The notes beneath the pieces were generated by a model. That model saw only the letters and a program-made list of their open reading frames with translations, was not told where the DNA came from and made no database searches. Shown in pieces: positions 1 to 11,000 of a stretch of 45,245 bases of DNA. The translations under genes were made by a program, and so were the position numbers. This DNA is from an uncultured Opitutia bacterium. Its GTDB lineage: Bacteria; Verrucomicrobiota; Verrucomicrobiia; Opitutales; Opitutaceae. Within the stretch, counting starts at the first letter, position 1; each line of letters opens with the position of its first letter. The DNA lies in the NCBI GenBank assembly GCA_903873805.1, contig CAIQQB010000096.1, positions 1-45,245 of the forward strand. The letters run 5' to 3'.

Positions 1-36
1 CGCAATGATGGCCATCGCGACATCATATCCGACCTT

Positions 37-165
37 CTACTCGCCGCCTAGGAGGACGCCGCCCGGACGTTTACCCAGCACATGACCCGGCTGCACCACA
101 AAGGACAGCTCGCGCACCGCGGTGAAGCTGCCGTAGCGCTTGGCCAGGGACTGAACTTCGATCAT
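37..165 (-). pseudogene. ABC transporter ATP-binding protein, N-terminal fragment
   Basis: A 42-codon leftward reading frame begins MIEVQSLAKRYGSFTAVREL and continues SFVVQPGHVLG. This is the standard first 31 residues of an ABC transporter ATPase: the first beta strands plus the aromatic A-loop residue in KRYGSF. In the family the next residues form the Walker A loop (G-P-N-G-A-G-K-T-T). Here the sequence switches to KRPGGVLLGGE and a stop, so the nucleotide-binding loop is absent and no ATPase can be made. The homology stops exactly where Walker A should begin, which points to a deletion or recombination joint near position 72 rather than gradual decay. The 36 bases beyond the stop show no recognisable continuation. 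The family call is confident; how the gene was broken is inference. Confidence 0.7.
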
Positions 166-297
166 GCGAGCCACGCTGGCGGCGCCGACTCCGGCCGGCA
201 AGCGGGAATGGGATCCAAAGCAATGCCCTTGTCTCGCAAGGCAAGGTCGACCTCATGCCATTGCAAAAGGGCCAGAGTACTGCCAACCACCAATTCC

Positions 298-332
298 CTA
301 GGTTTGACTAGGTTTGACTAGGTTTGACTAGG
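298..332. repeat. Tandem 10-bp repeat, about 3.5 copies
   Basis: The unit CTAGGTTTGA occurs three times in perfect tandem, followed by CTAGG. It lies upstream of the ABC fragment and just after the stop of the 610-aa surface-protein gene. Such short iterons can be slippage products or protein-binding repeats; nothing here decides between these. Confidence 0.85.
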
Positions 333-357
333 TCGGACCAACCGCGACTGAGTTGGG

Positions 358-2190
358 CTAAACCAGCTGACCGGAGCTGCCCGCAGCACGAGTCCGCCGG
401 CGGCGGATGAAGGCAACGCCGAGCGCGGCTGCGCCACAGCAGGCTGCGACCACCGAAGGCTCGGGGATGTTTGAGATCACATCCAGCATCCCGGTGGTGT
501 AGAGACTGCTGCTGTCCCAGAGCAAACCGGCACCCAGAACCGCCCCTGAATAATCAATCGAAGAGAACGATCCAACCAACGTGCCCGAGCCACCGGCTAC
601 ATCGTTAATCCGGAAAATCTGGAAATCGTTTCCCGCAACCGGACTGAATCCGTTGATCAGCTTGAGTGTCAGCGTTCCGTTGAGCTTCAGGCTGCTGCCG
701 GCCTTGAGATTGAACGCGTCATAGCCGCCGCTGACTCCGCGGCCGGTGCCGCCGATCTGCATGGTGGTGATCACGCCGCTGCTGTTCAACGTCGTGATGC
801 CATGAATCGTCGTGAGTCCGGTTGTGCTGCTGCTGGGCGAGGGAGAGTAAGTGTTGATGATCGTAACATTGCCGTAGATGTCGGCCGGGCCGCTGACGTT
901 CGACTGTACCTGGAGCGATTGGGCGGCACCCGACGGACCTTGAATCGTCGTGTCGGTGTAAGTCGGGTCGAGATTGGCGTCCGTCCCCGTCTGGAGGGGC
1001 GTTGAATTCAGGAGGGAATAGGCTCCAAGAATGGTCACATTGCCGAGGGCCTGCAGGGTGCCACCAGGGGCCACGGTCACATTGGCCGAAGCCGTGAGCT
1101 GGGAACCGCTCGCCAAGGTCAGGTTGCCGACGCTGGAGGCGGCGCCAGACCCGCCGCTCAAGGTCAGCCCGGTGCCCGTGGCATTGACAGTGCCACTGAA
1201 GTTGAGAGGGAAATTGATCGTCGTGGCCGTGGCTCCGGAAATGAGGATATTACCGCCGGTACCCGAAATGTGGTAGGCCTGAGTACCAGCCAAGCCGAAC
1301 TGCAACGTCCCGCCATTGACGGTGACATTGCCGCCGGTCGCGCCGAGCGCACCGGTCGTGGCCTTGTTGACAAACAGCAGCCCGGAATTGAGGGTGGTCC
1401 CACCGCTGAAGGAATTGGCGGCCGACAGCGTCAGCGTGCCGGTGCCGTTCTTGGTCAGCGAGCCCGTAGTGGTTCCGATGATACCGGTGACGCTGATATT
1501 GCCCGCGCCGCCGAGGGTCAGGCTCTGGGTGGCGCCATTGATGGCACCAGAAAAGGTCAGAGTACCCGCATCCGCATCAACCAGGGTGGATCCACCACTC
1601 AGCGTGGTGGTGTTGGACAGGATGTTCAGGCCGCTCACGCTATCGAGGGCACCAACGCCACCCGAGCCGGTGCCATTGAGGGTTAGTGCCTCCGCGAGCG
1701 TGAAACCACCCTGCACTTGGAGGGTCGCACCGCTGGAAACGGTCGTGGAATTTGCGGTGGTACCCAGCGCGCCACTGTTGGTGATGACCAGGTTGCCCCC
1801 GGTGATGAAAGTACCGCCGGTGTAGGTGTCCGCCATTGAGAGCGTCGCCGTGCCGGTGCCGCTTTTCGTCAGATTGCCGGTGCCGGCCAGCACTGTATTC
1901 AGATTTCCACTCAGCAACGTGGTGGCATTAGCCGTGATGTTCATGCCGCTGGAAAAACTGATGGTGCCGGAAGCCAGCGTGAAAGTGCCGATAGTCACTG
2001 AAGCGGCATTGGTGATCGTCGTGCTGCCAGCCGTCACCGTCACAAGGGAGCTGATCGTCGGTGCCCCGGTCGGACTCCAAACACTGGTGGACCAGGTCGT
2101 GCCTGACACCCAAGTGGATGCGGAAGCACCCGCCGCGGTCAACAGCAGCAGGCTCAGCAACGGCCAAAAGCCTTTGGGGTAGATTCTCAT
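358..2190 (-). CDS. PEP-CTERM surface protein with PATR beta-strand repeats (610 aa)
   Basis: Predicted exported, cell-surface protein. Residues 1-25 form a signal peptide (MRIYPKGFWPLLSLLLLTAA followed by GASAS). The body is rich in Gly, Thr, Ser and Asn and carries autotransporter-associated beta-strand repeats of the type LTKxGTGTxTLSxxxxYTGGT, seen near residues 107-150 and 243-285, which are expected to form a right-handed beta helix. Residues about 430-570 form a C-terminal domain shared with the two upstream paralogues (GGYDAFNLKAGS ... LLWDSSSLYTTGMLDV). Residues 575-610 are a PEP-CTERM sorting signal: IPEPS, a hydrophobic helix containing CC, then RRRRTR, so exosortase processing is expected. 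No autotransporter barrel is present. It is the last and smallest of three leftward paralogues. Adhesion or envelope structure is a plausible role but is not shown. Confidence 0.9.
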   Translation of the reverse strand: MRIYPKGFWPLLSLLLLTAAGASASTWVSGTTWSTSVWSPTGAPTISSLVTVTAGSTTITNAASVTIGTFTLASGTISFSSGMNITANATTLLSGNLNTVLAGTGNLTKSGTGTATLSMADTYTGGTFITGGNLVITNSGALGTTANSTTVSSGATLQVQGGFTLAEALTLNGTGSGGVGALDSVSGLNILSNTTTLSGGSTLVDADAGTLTFSGAINGATQSLTLGGAGNISVTGIIGTTTGSLTKNGTGTLTLSAANSFSGGTTLNSGLLFVNKATTGALGATGGNVTVNGGTLQFGLAGTQAYHISGTGGNILISGATATTINFPLNFSGTVNATGTGLTLSGGSGAASSVGNLTLASGSQLTASANVTVAPGGTLQALGNVTILGAYSLLNSTPLQTGTDANLDPTYTDTTIQGPSGAAQSLQVQSNVSGPADIYGNVTIINTYSPSPSSSTTGLTTIHGITTLNSSGVITTMQIGGTGRGVSGGYDAFNLKAGSSLKLNGTLTLKLINGFSPVAGNDFQIFRINDVAGGSGTLVGSFSSIDYSGAVLGAGLLWDSSSLYTTGMLDVISNIPEPSVVAACCGAAALGVAFIRRRRTRAAGSSGQLV

Positions 2191-2252
2191 TTCCGGCAGT
2201 TACTGACCCATTCCGGGCGACGGAACAAGCCCATAATCCACAAGTTTATCAC

Positions 2253-2295
2253 CAGCCGGGGTTCGGCGCACCGCGGACCGCATCCGCGCCGGCTG
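2253..2295 (-). terminator. Possible hairpin between the 825-aa and 610-aa genes
   Basis: Outer arms CAGCCGG (2253-2259) and CCGGCTG (2289-2295) enclose an inner hairpin, CGCGGA (2272-2277) with TCCGCG (2283-2288). It follows the stop of the 825-aa gene. There is no T-tract on either strand, so it may be an intergenic repeat or a weak or Rho-assisted terminator. Confidence 0.3.
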
Positions 2296-2355
2296 ACAAA
2301 CTGGCGAAAAGGTGACATGGTTGGAACTGTCCGTGCATCGTCAATCCGGATGCAG

Positions 2356-4833
2356 TCACGCCACGGATTTCGTCCGGGAGCGCCGACGAACGACTGCGAG
2401 TCCGAGTGCCATCCCGCCGAAAATCACCGCCACCAGAGATGGTTCGGGAACGGAAGACAGGACATCCAAGATGCCCGAGGAATAGAGATTGCTGGTATCC
2501 CACTGCAGACCGGCACCGAGCGCGGCATTGGAGAAATCGAACGCGCTGAAGGATCCGACCAACGAGCCCGAGCCACCCGCCACGTCGACTTTCCGGAAAA
2601 GCTGGAAGGTGTCACCCACGACCGGGGCGTAACCATTGATAAGTTTGATGGTCAGGGTGCCATTCAAGTTGAACACCCCGCCGTTCTTGAGGTTGATGGC
2701 ATCATACCCACCGCTGACTCCGCGACTCGTGCCACCAATCTGCATGGTCATCAGGGTGCCGCTGCTATTCAATGTCGTGGTGCCGTAGATATTCGTCAAA
2801 CCGGCCGTGGTGGAACTGGGCGAAGGGGCAAAGGCGTTGATGATCGCGATATTGCCACGCATATCGGATGCCCCGTTAAGGCTGGACTGGAATTGCAGCG
2901 ATTGGCCGGCGCCCGACGGACCCTGAATAATGGTGCTTTGATCGACGGGGTCACCGAGACTGTCCACCCCGAGCTTGTTGGCTACGGCATTGAGCAGAGC
3001 ATAGGCCCCGCTGACCGTGGCATTGCCCAAGGCCTGCAGGGTGCTGCCGGCCGCGACCGTGACATTTGCGGAGGGAGTGATCTGGGAACCGTTGGCCATG
3101 GTGACATTGCCAATGGTGGAGGCGACCCCGGCCCCGCCGCTCAAGGTGAGATTGAACGCCCCGGGAATGCTGATGTTGCCGCTGTAGTTCAGCGGAAAGG
3201 CGATACTCAGTGCACTGTTGACGATGATGTTGCCGGTATTGCCGGTAATGTAATAACCTTGGCTTCCACCCATTTGCAAAGTTCCGCCATTGATGGTAAC
3301 GTTGCTGCCGGAAGCGCCCATCCCATTGGCATGCGACACAAAAAGGATGCCCGAGTTGAGCGTCGTGCCGCCGGAATACGTGTTGCCAGCCGACAGAGTC
3401 AGGGTCCCGGCATCATTTTTTATCAATGAACCGGTGGTCGTACCAATCACTCCCGCCACACTTACTCCGCCCAATCCTCCCACTGTCAGATTTTGCCCCG
3501 CCCCATTGACCGGGCCAGTGAGGGTAACATTGCCGCCGGCATCGGCGGTAAAGAGTGACGATCCGCCACTCAACGTCACGGTGCCGGACAACGTGTTGGT
3601 GCCACTGACATTTTCCAGCACGCCATTGCTGGCGGAACCGGTGCCGTTCAGAGTCAGGGGCTCGGCGGAGGTGATGCCACCCTGGATCTGAAGCGTGGCT
3701 CCGCTCAGCACCGTGGTCGCATTGGCAGTGGTGCCCAAGGCCGTGTTGCTCTGGATGGACAGGTTGCCCTGGGAAATCGTGGTCGTGCCGGTATACGTGT
3801 TGTTGCCGCCCAAGACGAGCGTACCCAAGCCCTGCTTGTTGATTGCGAAGTTGCCAGTGATCACACCGGTTTCTGCGAGGGTGCCGGCACTGATCGTAAG
3901 CGTCCGGTTGGCCGACAGGGTGGCATTGCCCGCCATGGTCAGGGCATTCGAGCCCGCGAAGCTGAAGTTTCCACCCCAAATCTGCTTGTTGCTGACCGTG
4001 ACCGGAGTCGAGGCATCGAGCGTGCCGCCCGTAATCGAAAGGTTGCCTGAACCCAAGGCCGTCGCGTTGCCAAGTGACAATGTCCCCCCAACCAGCGAGG
4101 TGTTGCCCGTGTACGTGTTGGCCCCGGCGAGCACCAAGGTACCGTTGCCTTGCTCGGTGAGTCCGAAAGCGCCGCTGATACTGTTGCCCAACGATCCAAC
4201 GGTCAGGATGCCGGCGCTGACGGTGACGGTATCATTGGCCGTCAAGGCCACCGGTCCGCTCAAGGTGAGCGCATGGGAGCCATTGAAGGTGAAACTGCTG
4301 CTCCAGGTTTCAGCATTACCCACGGTGAGGTTGCTCGTGGCATCCAAGGTGGGTGCGGGTGAGGTCGTCGCATTAATGGTGAGACTGCCGGTGCCCAGCG
4401 ACAAGGCATTGCCCAACACCAGCGTGCCGGCATTGAGGATGGTGCCGCCGGTGTACGTATTCGCGCGGGAGAGGGTCGCGGAGGTCGTCGAGTTCTTGGT
4501 CAGCGCCACATTGCCCGCCAGAGTCACATTGGCCGTCCCACCCTGCAGCAGGTAATAGCCCGAGGCCGTGATATTCGTGGTGCTGCTGAAGCTGATCGTC
4601 CCACCTGTGAGCGTCAGACCGGTGATCGTGACATTGGAGGAATTCGTGACCGTAGTGGCGGACTGTGTGATGGTCACGTTTGAGGTGGCGCCCGGCACGC
4701 CGCCCGACCAGTTCAGCGCCTGCCCCCATGCGCCCGCACCCGTGAGAGTCCACGTACTAGTTGCAGAATGCGCGACCGTCGCGAGCAGCAGCGAACCCAA
4801 GATCAGGACTATGGACTTAAGGGGGTTTCTCAT
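2356..4833 (-). CDS. PEP-CTERM surface protein with PATR beta-strand repeats (825 aa)
   Basis: Predicted exported surface protein and paralogue of its two neighbours. An in-frame ATG exists 45 bases further upstream, but the start at 4833 puts the signal peptide (MRNPLKSIVLILGSLLLATV, then AHSA) at the N-terminus, as in the 610-aa protein, and is preferred. A W-x-x-x-G-x-W-x-x-x-x-x-W segment (TWTLTGAGAWGQALNW) follows cleavage. Then come at least seven PATR-type repeats of the form GTLVLxGxNTYTGNTxLxxGTL, spaced about 60-100 residues apart. The conserved C-terminal domain (GGYDAINLKNGG ... LQWDTSNLYSSGILDV) precedes the PEP-CTERM anchor at residues 795-825 (VPEPS, hydrophobic helix, RRRSR). 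There is no barrel domain. It lies 260 bases downstream of the giant gene and 165 bases upstream of the 610-aa gene, in the same direction. The ligand is unknown. Confidence 0.9.
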   Translation of the reverse strand: MRNPLKSIVLILGSLLLATVAHSATSTWTLTGAGAWGQALNWSGGVPGATSNVTITQSATTVTNSSNVTITGLTLTGGTISFSSTTNITASGYYLLQGGTANVTLAGNVALTKNSTTSATLSRANTYTGGTILNAGTLVLGNALSLGTGSLTINATTSPAPTLDATSNLTVGNAETWSSSFTFNGSHALTLSGPVALTANDTVTVSAGILTVGSLGNSISGAFGLTEQGNGTLVLAGANTYTGNTSLVGGTLSLGNATALGSGNLSITGGTLDASTPVTVSNKQIWGGNFSFAGSNALTMAGNATLSANRTLTISAGTLAETGVITGNFAINKQGLGTLVLGGNNTYTGTTTISQGNLSIQSNTALGTTANATTVLSGATLQIQGGITSAEPLTLNGTGSASNGVLENVSGTNTLSGTVTLSGGSSLFTADAGGNVTLTGPVNGAGQNLTVGGLGGVSVAGVIGTTTGSLIKNDAGTLTLSAGNTYSGGTTLNSGILFVSHANGMGASGSNVTINGGTLQMGGSQGYYITGNTGNIIVNSALSIAFPLNYSGNISIPGAFNLTLSGGAGVASTIGNVTMANGSQITPSANVTVAAGSTLQALGNATVSGAYALLNAVANKLGVDSLGDPVDQSTIIQGPSGAGQSLQFQSSLNGASDMRGNIAIINAFAPSPSSTTAGLTNIYGTTTLNSSGTLMTMQIGGTSRGVSGGYDAINLKNGGVFNLNGTLTIKLINGYAPVVGDTFQLFRKVDVAGGSGSLVGSFSAFDFSNAALGAGLQWDTSNLYSSGILDVLSSVPEPSLVAVIFGGMALGLAVVRRRSRTKSVA

Positions 4834-5093
4834 GTCTGGCTGACTAACTGATGTTATTTTTGCCTGCGCACAAGCCAATTATCTGCACCTGCAACCCTAG
4901 AGCGTGCGAGTTAAACCCAACGGTACCCTCCTTGGCTTCATTCGGCAAACCGAATCAATCCAAAAGAGGACACTGGAGGGATGGTCAAACCGTCGATTGA
5001 GATGTGGGTGACAGAGGTTCGGCGCCCAGCGGCAAGGCCTGCGATCGAACCGGGCTGAAGGTAAATGTCTTTCTGTCTGAGCAGGGAGGTGCT

Positions 5094-8000
5094 TCAAACC
5101 GTCTTGTTGGTTGCAACCGCGCGGGCCCGGCGGCGGCGAACGACCACCGCCACACCCAAGGCGAGCGCACCGGCCAGAGCGGCCAGTTCGGAGGGCTCGG
5201 GAACCGCAATGATGACACTGGCGATACCCGTGGTGTACAGGGTGCTGAAGTCCCAGGTCAAGCCCGAGGCCAGCGGAGCGGCGGAGGTGTCGATGCTGGC
5301 GAACGTCCCGACGAACGAACCGTTGGTTCCGGCTGAGACCTTGAAGAACGTGAAGCTCTTGCCCGCGGCGGGCGAATAGCCGTTCTGTGCAACAAGGGTG
5401 AAGATCGCATTGGTGAAATTGATCACACCATTGGTCCCGATATTGTAGGCATCGTAGCCAACACCGCGACCGGCGGTGCTGTAGAGATTCAGCGTAAAGG
5501 TCGCGCCGGAGCCAAAGCTCAGGGTACCGTTGGTCTGGTTGATCAAGGCATCCAAGTTGGTGCCGGGATTGTAACCGTTAAGGATGCGGACGTTGCCCTG
5601 AATGTCACCACCACCGGTCACCGGACCGGCGAACGACAGCTTGGCCGCACCCGACGGACCGACGATCGTGGCCACGTTGTAGATCGGATCACCGTTGTCC
5701 GGATCGTTATTCGTGTAATTGCCCGTGAAGACCGAGGGATTGTTGAAGGGACCGTACACCGTGGCATTGCCGGTGGCCGTGATGGAGCCGAAGACCTGCA
5801 GGTTCACCCCGTAGACGGAGGTGAGACTGCCACCCTCGCCCATCGTGACGCTGTTCACCGTGCTCAGGCCGCTGGCGCCACCGGAAGGCTGGGAGTCAAT
5901 TGTCACCGCATGGGTGCCGGTGTCGATGGTACCACCGAAGTTGACGCCGGTGGTGGCAAAGCTGCCGATTTCCAAGTCACCGCCGGTGGCCTGGATGGTG
6001 CCGCCCGTGCCCGTGAAGACATTGTTCAGGATGGCCCCGGCGCCGCCGGCCTGGATCTTGCCACCGGTCATGACGACGGTGCTTTCACCCGCACCGAGTG
6101 AGCCGGAACCCGTGACCGCCACGATGCCACTCGTCACGACCGTGTTGCCAGTGTAGGTGTTGGTGCCGGTAACCGTCAGATTGCCCGTGCCGAGCTTCGT
6201 CAGCCCGCCGGTGCCGCTGATGATGTCATCCACGCTGACATCGTCGCTGTGGTTGTAAACCAGCGTGCCGTTGTCGTTGATGCCACCCGTGCCGAGTTGA
6301 CCGGCCGTCGTGCCGTTGCCGACGATCAGACTGCCTGCCGCGATGTTTGTGCCACCCGTGTAGGTGTTGGCTCCGAGCAGAGTCACATTGGCGTTGCTGA
6401 GGTGGGAGAGTGCGCCCGCACCGCTGATGGCGGCGGTCACGCTGATGTCATCGCTGCGATAATACGCCAGCGTGCCGTTGTTGTTGACATCGCCGGAGCC
6501 CAAGGTGCCGACCGTGCCATTATTGCCGACCTGCAGCGTGCCGGCGGCGATGTTGGTCCCACCGGTGTAAGTGTTCGTGCCAGTCACGATCGTCGTGCCC
6601 GCACCCACCTGATTGAGGGTACCGTTGCCGCTGACCGCATTGGCCAGGGTGACGGTGTCACTGCGATTTACGGCCAAGGCCGCGTTGACGATGATTCCGG
6701 CCGCGCCGACGCTACCAGTGGCATTGCCGTCGCCCACCTGCAAGGTGCCGCCATTGATGACGGTGTTGCCGGTGTAGCTGTTGACACCCGTGAGGGTTAG
6801 CGTGCCGTTGCCATTCTTCGTCAGACCGCCATCCGTCGTGTTGCCAAGGGCGGGATCGGTCGTGATATTCTGGGCGATGGTGGCATTGTAACCGCTGGTG
6901 TTAATGATCGCGCCGCCCGCCTGGACATTGGCCGCCGTCAGCGAATTGGTCATCAGCACCGTGGTATCGGAGAGAGGCTGCAAGGTGCCACCGTTGAAGT
7001 TGAAGGTCGCGGTGCCGTTACCCAGATCATGGCCATGGATGACATAGGTGATCAGGGTGCCACCGTTCAGATTGTAGGTCGCGTTGTTAGTTGAATTGGC
7101 CGTGTGCCCGCCCATGACCAGCCCACCGGTGTTGGCCGTGTTGGACGAGTTGATCGTGGTGGTGTTCATGGTCAAGTTGACCGTACCGCCATTCTGATTG
7201 ACGATGCCGTTGCCGTTGACCGAGACATTGCTGCTGCCCTTGCCCAGCCACAGGTCGGAGAGAACGAGGACCGCACTGTCATTGATGTTGACGGTGCCGG
7301 TCGCCGAGCCATTGGCCCCACCGTTGTCGGCGACGCCCAGCTCGCGGTTGGAGTAGAAGGTCGAGTTGCCGTTCAAGGTCAGGGTGACATTGTCACCCGC
7401 ATTGACGCCCAGGGAGTTCCAACCATTCACGCCACCGGTGTAGCTGGCGTTGATCGACGCACCCGAATTCAGCACCACCGTGGTGTTGGAGCCCGAGATA
7501 TTGAAGCGGCCCGAGGCGACGTTGCTGTCGAGGAACAGCTGGCTGTTGATCACCAGCGTGCTGTTGCTGCCACCGAAGGTGAAGCCGTAGGCGTTGCCGC
7601 CGAGAAGCGCTTGGTTGAACGTGACCGTATTGTTGTTGCCGGAAACGATGCGGTTGGCGTTCAGGAGACTGATGACACCGTTGAAGGTGATGTCGCCACC
7701 AGCGAGGGTGAAGTCGCCGCCAAAGGTCGGGTTCTGGCTGAAGGCGTAGGCCGAGCCCGTGAGGTTCATGAACGTACCACCACTAAGCGTGACGGTCGTG
7801 GGGGTGAGCCCGGCCGCGTTATAGAGGTTTAGCGTGCCGCCCGTCTGGGTGTAGCCCGCCGTGTTGGTCGTTGTGCTGTACAGATTCTGGGTGCCGCCCG
7901 AGAGGAACGTGTTGCCCGTGTAGCTGAGGTTGCCCAGCACAGTGACGTTACCACCGGACTGAACGAGGCTGCCGGTGCCCGACAGATTTGGGTTGATGGT

Positions 8001-11000
8001 GCCGGTGCCGCCGGTGAACGAGATGTTGCCGGTGGTGGTGATCGTGCCCGTGCCGGTAATGTTACCACCGCCGAAGCCCAGCGTGGCAACCGTATCGTTG
8101 TAGCTGCCCATGGTCAGGGCGCCGCTCGAGATGGTCACGCTGCCCAGGTCGTTCAGGATGTTGCTGGACCCGAGCACCAGATTGCCACCGCTGATGACGG
8201 TGCCGTAGACCAGACCGTTGGCGCTGCTGTTGCCGGAGGCAAAGCTGTTGTTGCCGTTGAGGTAGAGCGTGCCGGCGCTGACCGTCGTGCGGTTGGCGTA
8301 GCTGTTGTTGCCCGTCATGGTCACATTGCCGGAGGTGTCCTTCGTGAGGGCGCCCGTGCCAGCGAGATTGACGCTGATGTTGCCACTCTGCATCACATAG
8401 TTGGACGAGCTGGACAACGTGCCGGTGCCCGTGACCGTACCGTTGGCCAGGATGAAGGCGCCGATCGTGTCATTGGTGCTGCCGATATTCAGATTACCCG
8501 CGTTGACGATCGTCAGCGTGCCATTCGGGATGGCGCCGTTGGCCGTCGTGGTGACGGTGCCGGCGTCAATGCGGAGACCGTTGCTGAACGTGTTGTTGCT
8601 ACCCGACAGGACCAAGGTGCTGCCGCTGACCGTCACGGTCGTGGTGCTGCCACTGATATTACCCAGCACGGTCAGGGTGCCGTTGCCCGTCAGGAAGATG
8701 TTCGACGTCGTCCCGGTATTGCCGGAGATCTTGCCGCCCACCGTCAGGTTGCCCTGATTGACCGTCACGATTGAAGTCTGGTCAACCGTCACATTACCCG
8801 CGCCGAGATTCAAGTCATTGCTGCCAAGGAAGCTGACATTGCCTTGCCATTCCTGGGCATTGACGGTGGAAAGGGTTACCGGAGCGCCGCTGGTGTTATC
8901 GAGGCTGACGCCGTCGGCGAGCACCAAATTACCCGTGCCAATCGCATGCGCGGCATTGATGTTCAAGGTACCCGAGCTCAGGATGGTGCCACCCGTGTAG
9001 GTGTTGTTACCAGAGAGCGTCACGTTGCCGAGACCGTTGAGCGTCAGCGCCCCACCCGCGGCCTGTTCCGAGATATTACCCGAAATGACCAGAGTGTTGA
9101 TCTGGGACACGGCGATGCTGGTGCCGGCCGTAACCGCATTGGCGCTGAGCACCACCGGAGCGCTGATGGTATCCGTCACATCACCATCCTGCGTGATCGA
9201 CGCGACTCCAGAGAGATTGTCGAGGGTGAGATTGCTGCCCGTGGTGGCGTTAAAGCTGTAGGTATTGGGGCTGTTGATGACGAGGCTGCCCACGACCTGG
9301 GTGCCATTGAGGGTCACGACCGCCGGACCGGTATTGGACGAAGCGAAGATGGCCGGAGCGCCCGCGCCACCGCCCACGGTGCTGCCAAACCAGTTGGCCC
9401 CGTTGCCCCAGTTGCCATTGCCCGTCGCGATCCAGTTGTCGATACCCTGCGAGAGCGCAACCTGCAGGAACAGCGAGGTGGTGTTTTCCGTGAAGGTGTA
9501 GGTGTAACCGAGCGAGGCGGTGCCGATGTTGGCCGCCAGGGTCCCCAGGTCACCCTGACCCGAGGTATCACCGTTGAAGTTAATCAGCGTGTAGTTGCCC
9601 AGCTGGTTGAAGTGCGACGTCGTGTTCTGGTTGTACAGATTGATGATCGTCCCATCCGCGAAGGCAAAGCCGCCGGAGTTCGACACGGTCAACTGGCTAT
9701 TGGCTGAGCCGTTGCTGGCGAAGTTGAAGTTGATGATCGAACCCGAGGCGAGGGACAGGGATGCCAGGGTGAGGGTGCCAAGCGTGCTGGTTCCAGGAGT
9801 GACCCGGCCGCCGCTGGAGACCGTGACCGCACCCGCCACAAAGCCATTGCCGGCGAGGGTGGCGTTGGCGCCAGAAGAGACCGAAACCGCACCCGTGCCG
9901 GTGGCGGAGCCCACCAGATTATTGGCATAGAGGACGCCATTGTAAATATTGGTGCCACCGCTGTAGGTGTTGTTGTTGGTCAGCACCCAAGTGCCGGCAT
10001 CAAGCTTGTTCACCGCCGTGGGGGCAGCGCCATTGTCATTAATGGATGCAGCGAGGGTATTGAGGCCCTTGTTGGTACCACCCAGATTCAGAATCTGCGA
10101 GGAGGTACTATTCGCATCGATGGCGATGGCCCCGGTATTGGTGAGGTTCAACGCACCGCTGCCACTGGCGGCCAGTTCGGCAGAACCGCTGGCACCGATC
10201 GTGAAGAGACGGTCGCTGTTGGCAGCGGCACCGGTGTATTTCAGGGTGCCGTTGTCGATCACCAGATTGCTGGCAGCATTGGACGAACCGCCCAGCGCGT
10301 TCGGCGTGAAGGTGGTCAGGTTCGCTGTCCCCGTCGTTGAGGCGTTAGAGGTCATCGTGATGGTACCATTACCGATGCTACCGATGATCGCACCCAACGG
10401 GATATTGGTCCCGGTAATCGCCTGATTCGCCGTCAGCACCGTCGTATTGCTCACGGTGACAATGTTAAGGCCGGCGAACGACAGGGTGGTGTTGCCGTTC
10501 TCCGTCGCCGTAGCGGGGAGGGAGAGGGTCAGTACATTGCCGCTGATGGCGGTGATGGTCGAGTTGGCCGCGATGCCGGTGCCACTGACGACCTGGCCAA
10601 CCGACAGTCCGCTGTTGCTGCTGACCGTCACAGACGTTGACCCGTTGGAGGTGGTCGCATTAGCGATGGCAGGCGCGCTGCCGATCGTCGAACCGGTGAT
10701 GAGGGTTTGACCGCCATCAGCGATCGAATTGATGCTGAGCGTACCGCTATTGATCAGGACACCACCGGTGAAGGAATTGTTGGCCGTCAGCGTGACCTGC
10801 CCGCTGCCAAGGCCCTGAACAGTCAGAGTACCATTTCCCCGGATCGCGCCGGCACTGGTAACGTTGCCGGAAAGGTTGAAGAGGAGGTTGCCATTGTCAT
10901 TCACGACACCGGTACCGAGCCGGCCGGAGGTAGAGCCATTACCCACCGAGATCGTGCCGCCATTGATGGTGGTCGTGCCGGTGTAGGTGTTGACGTTGCC

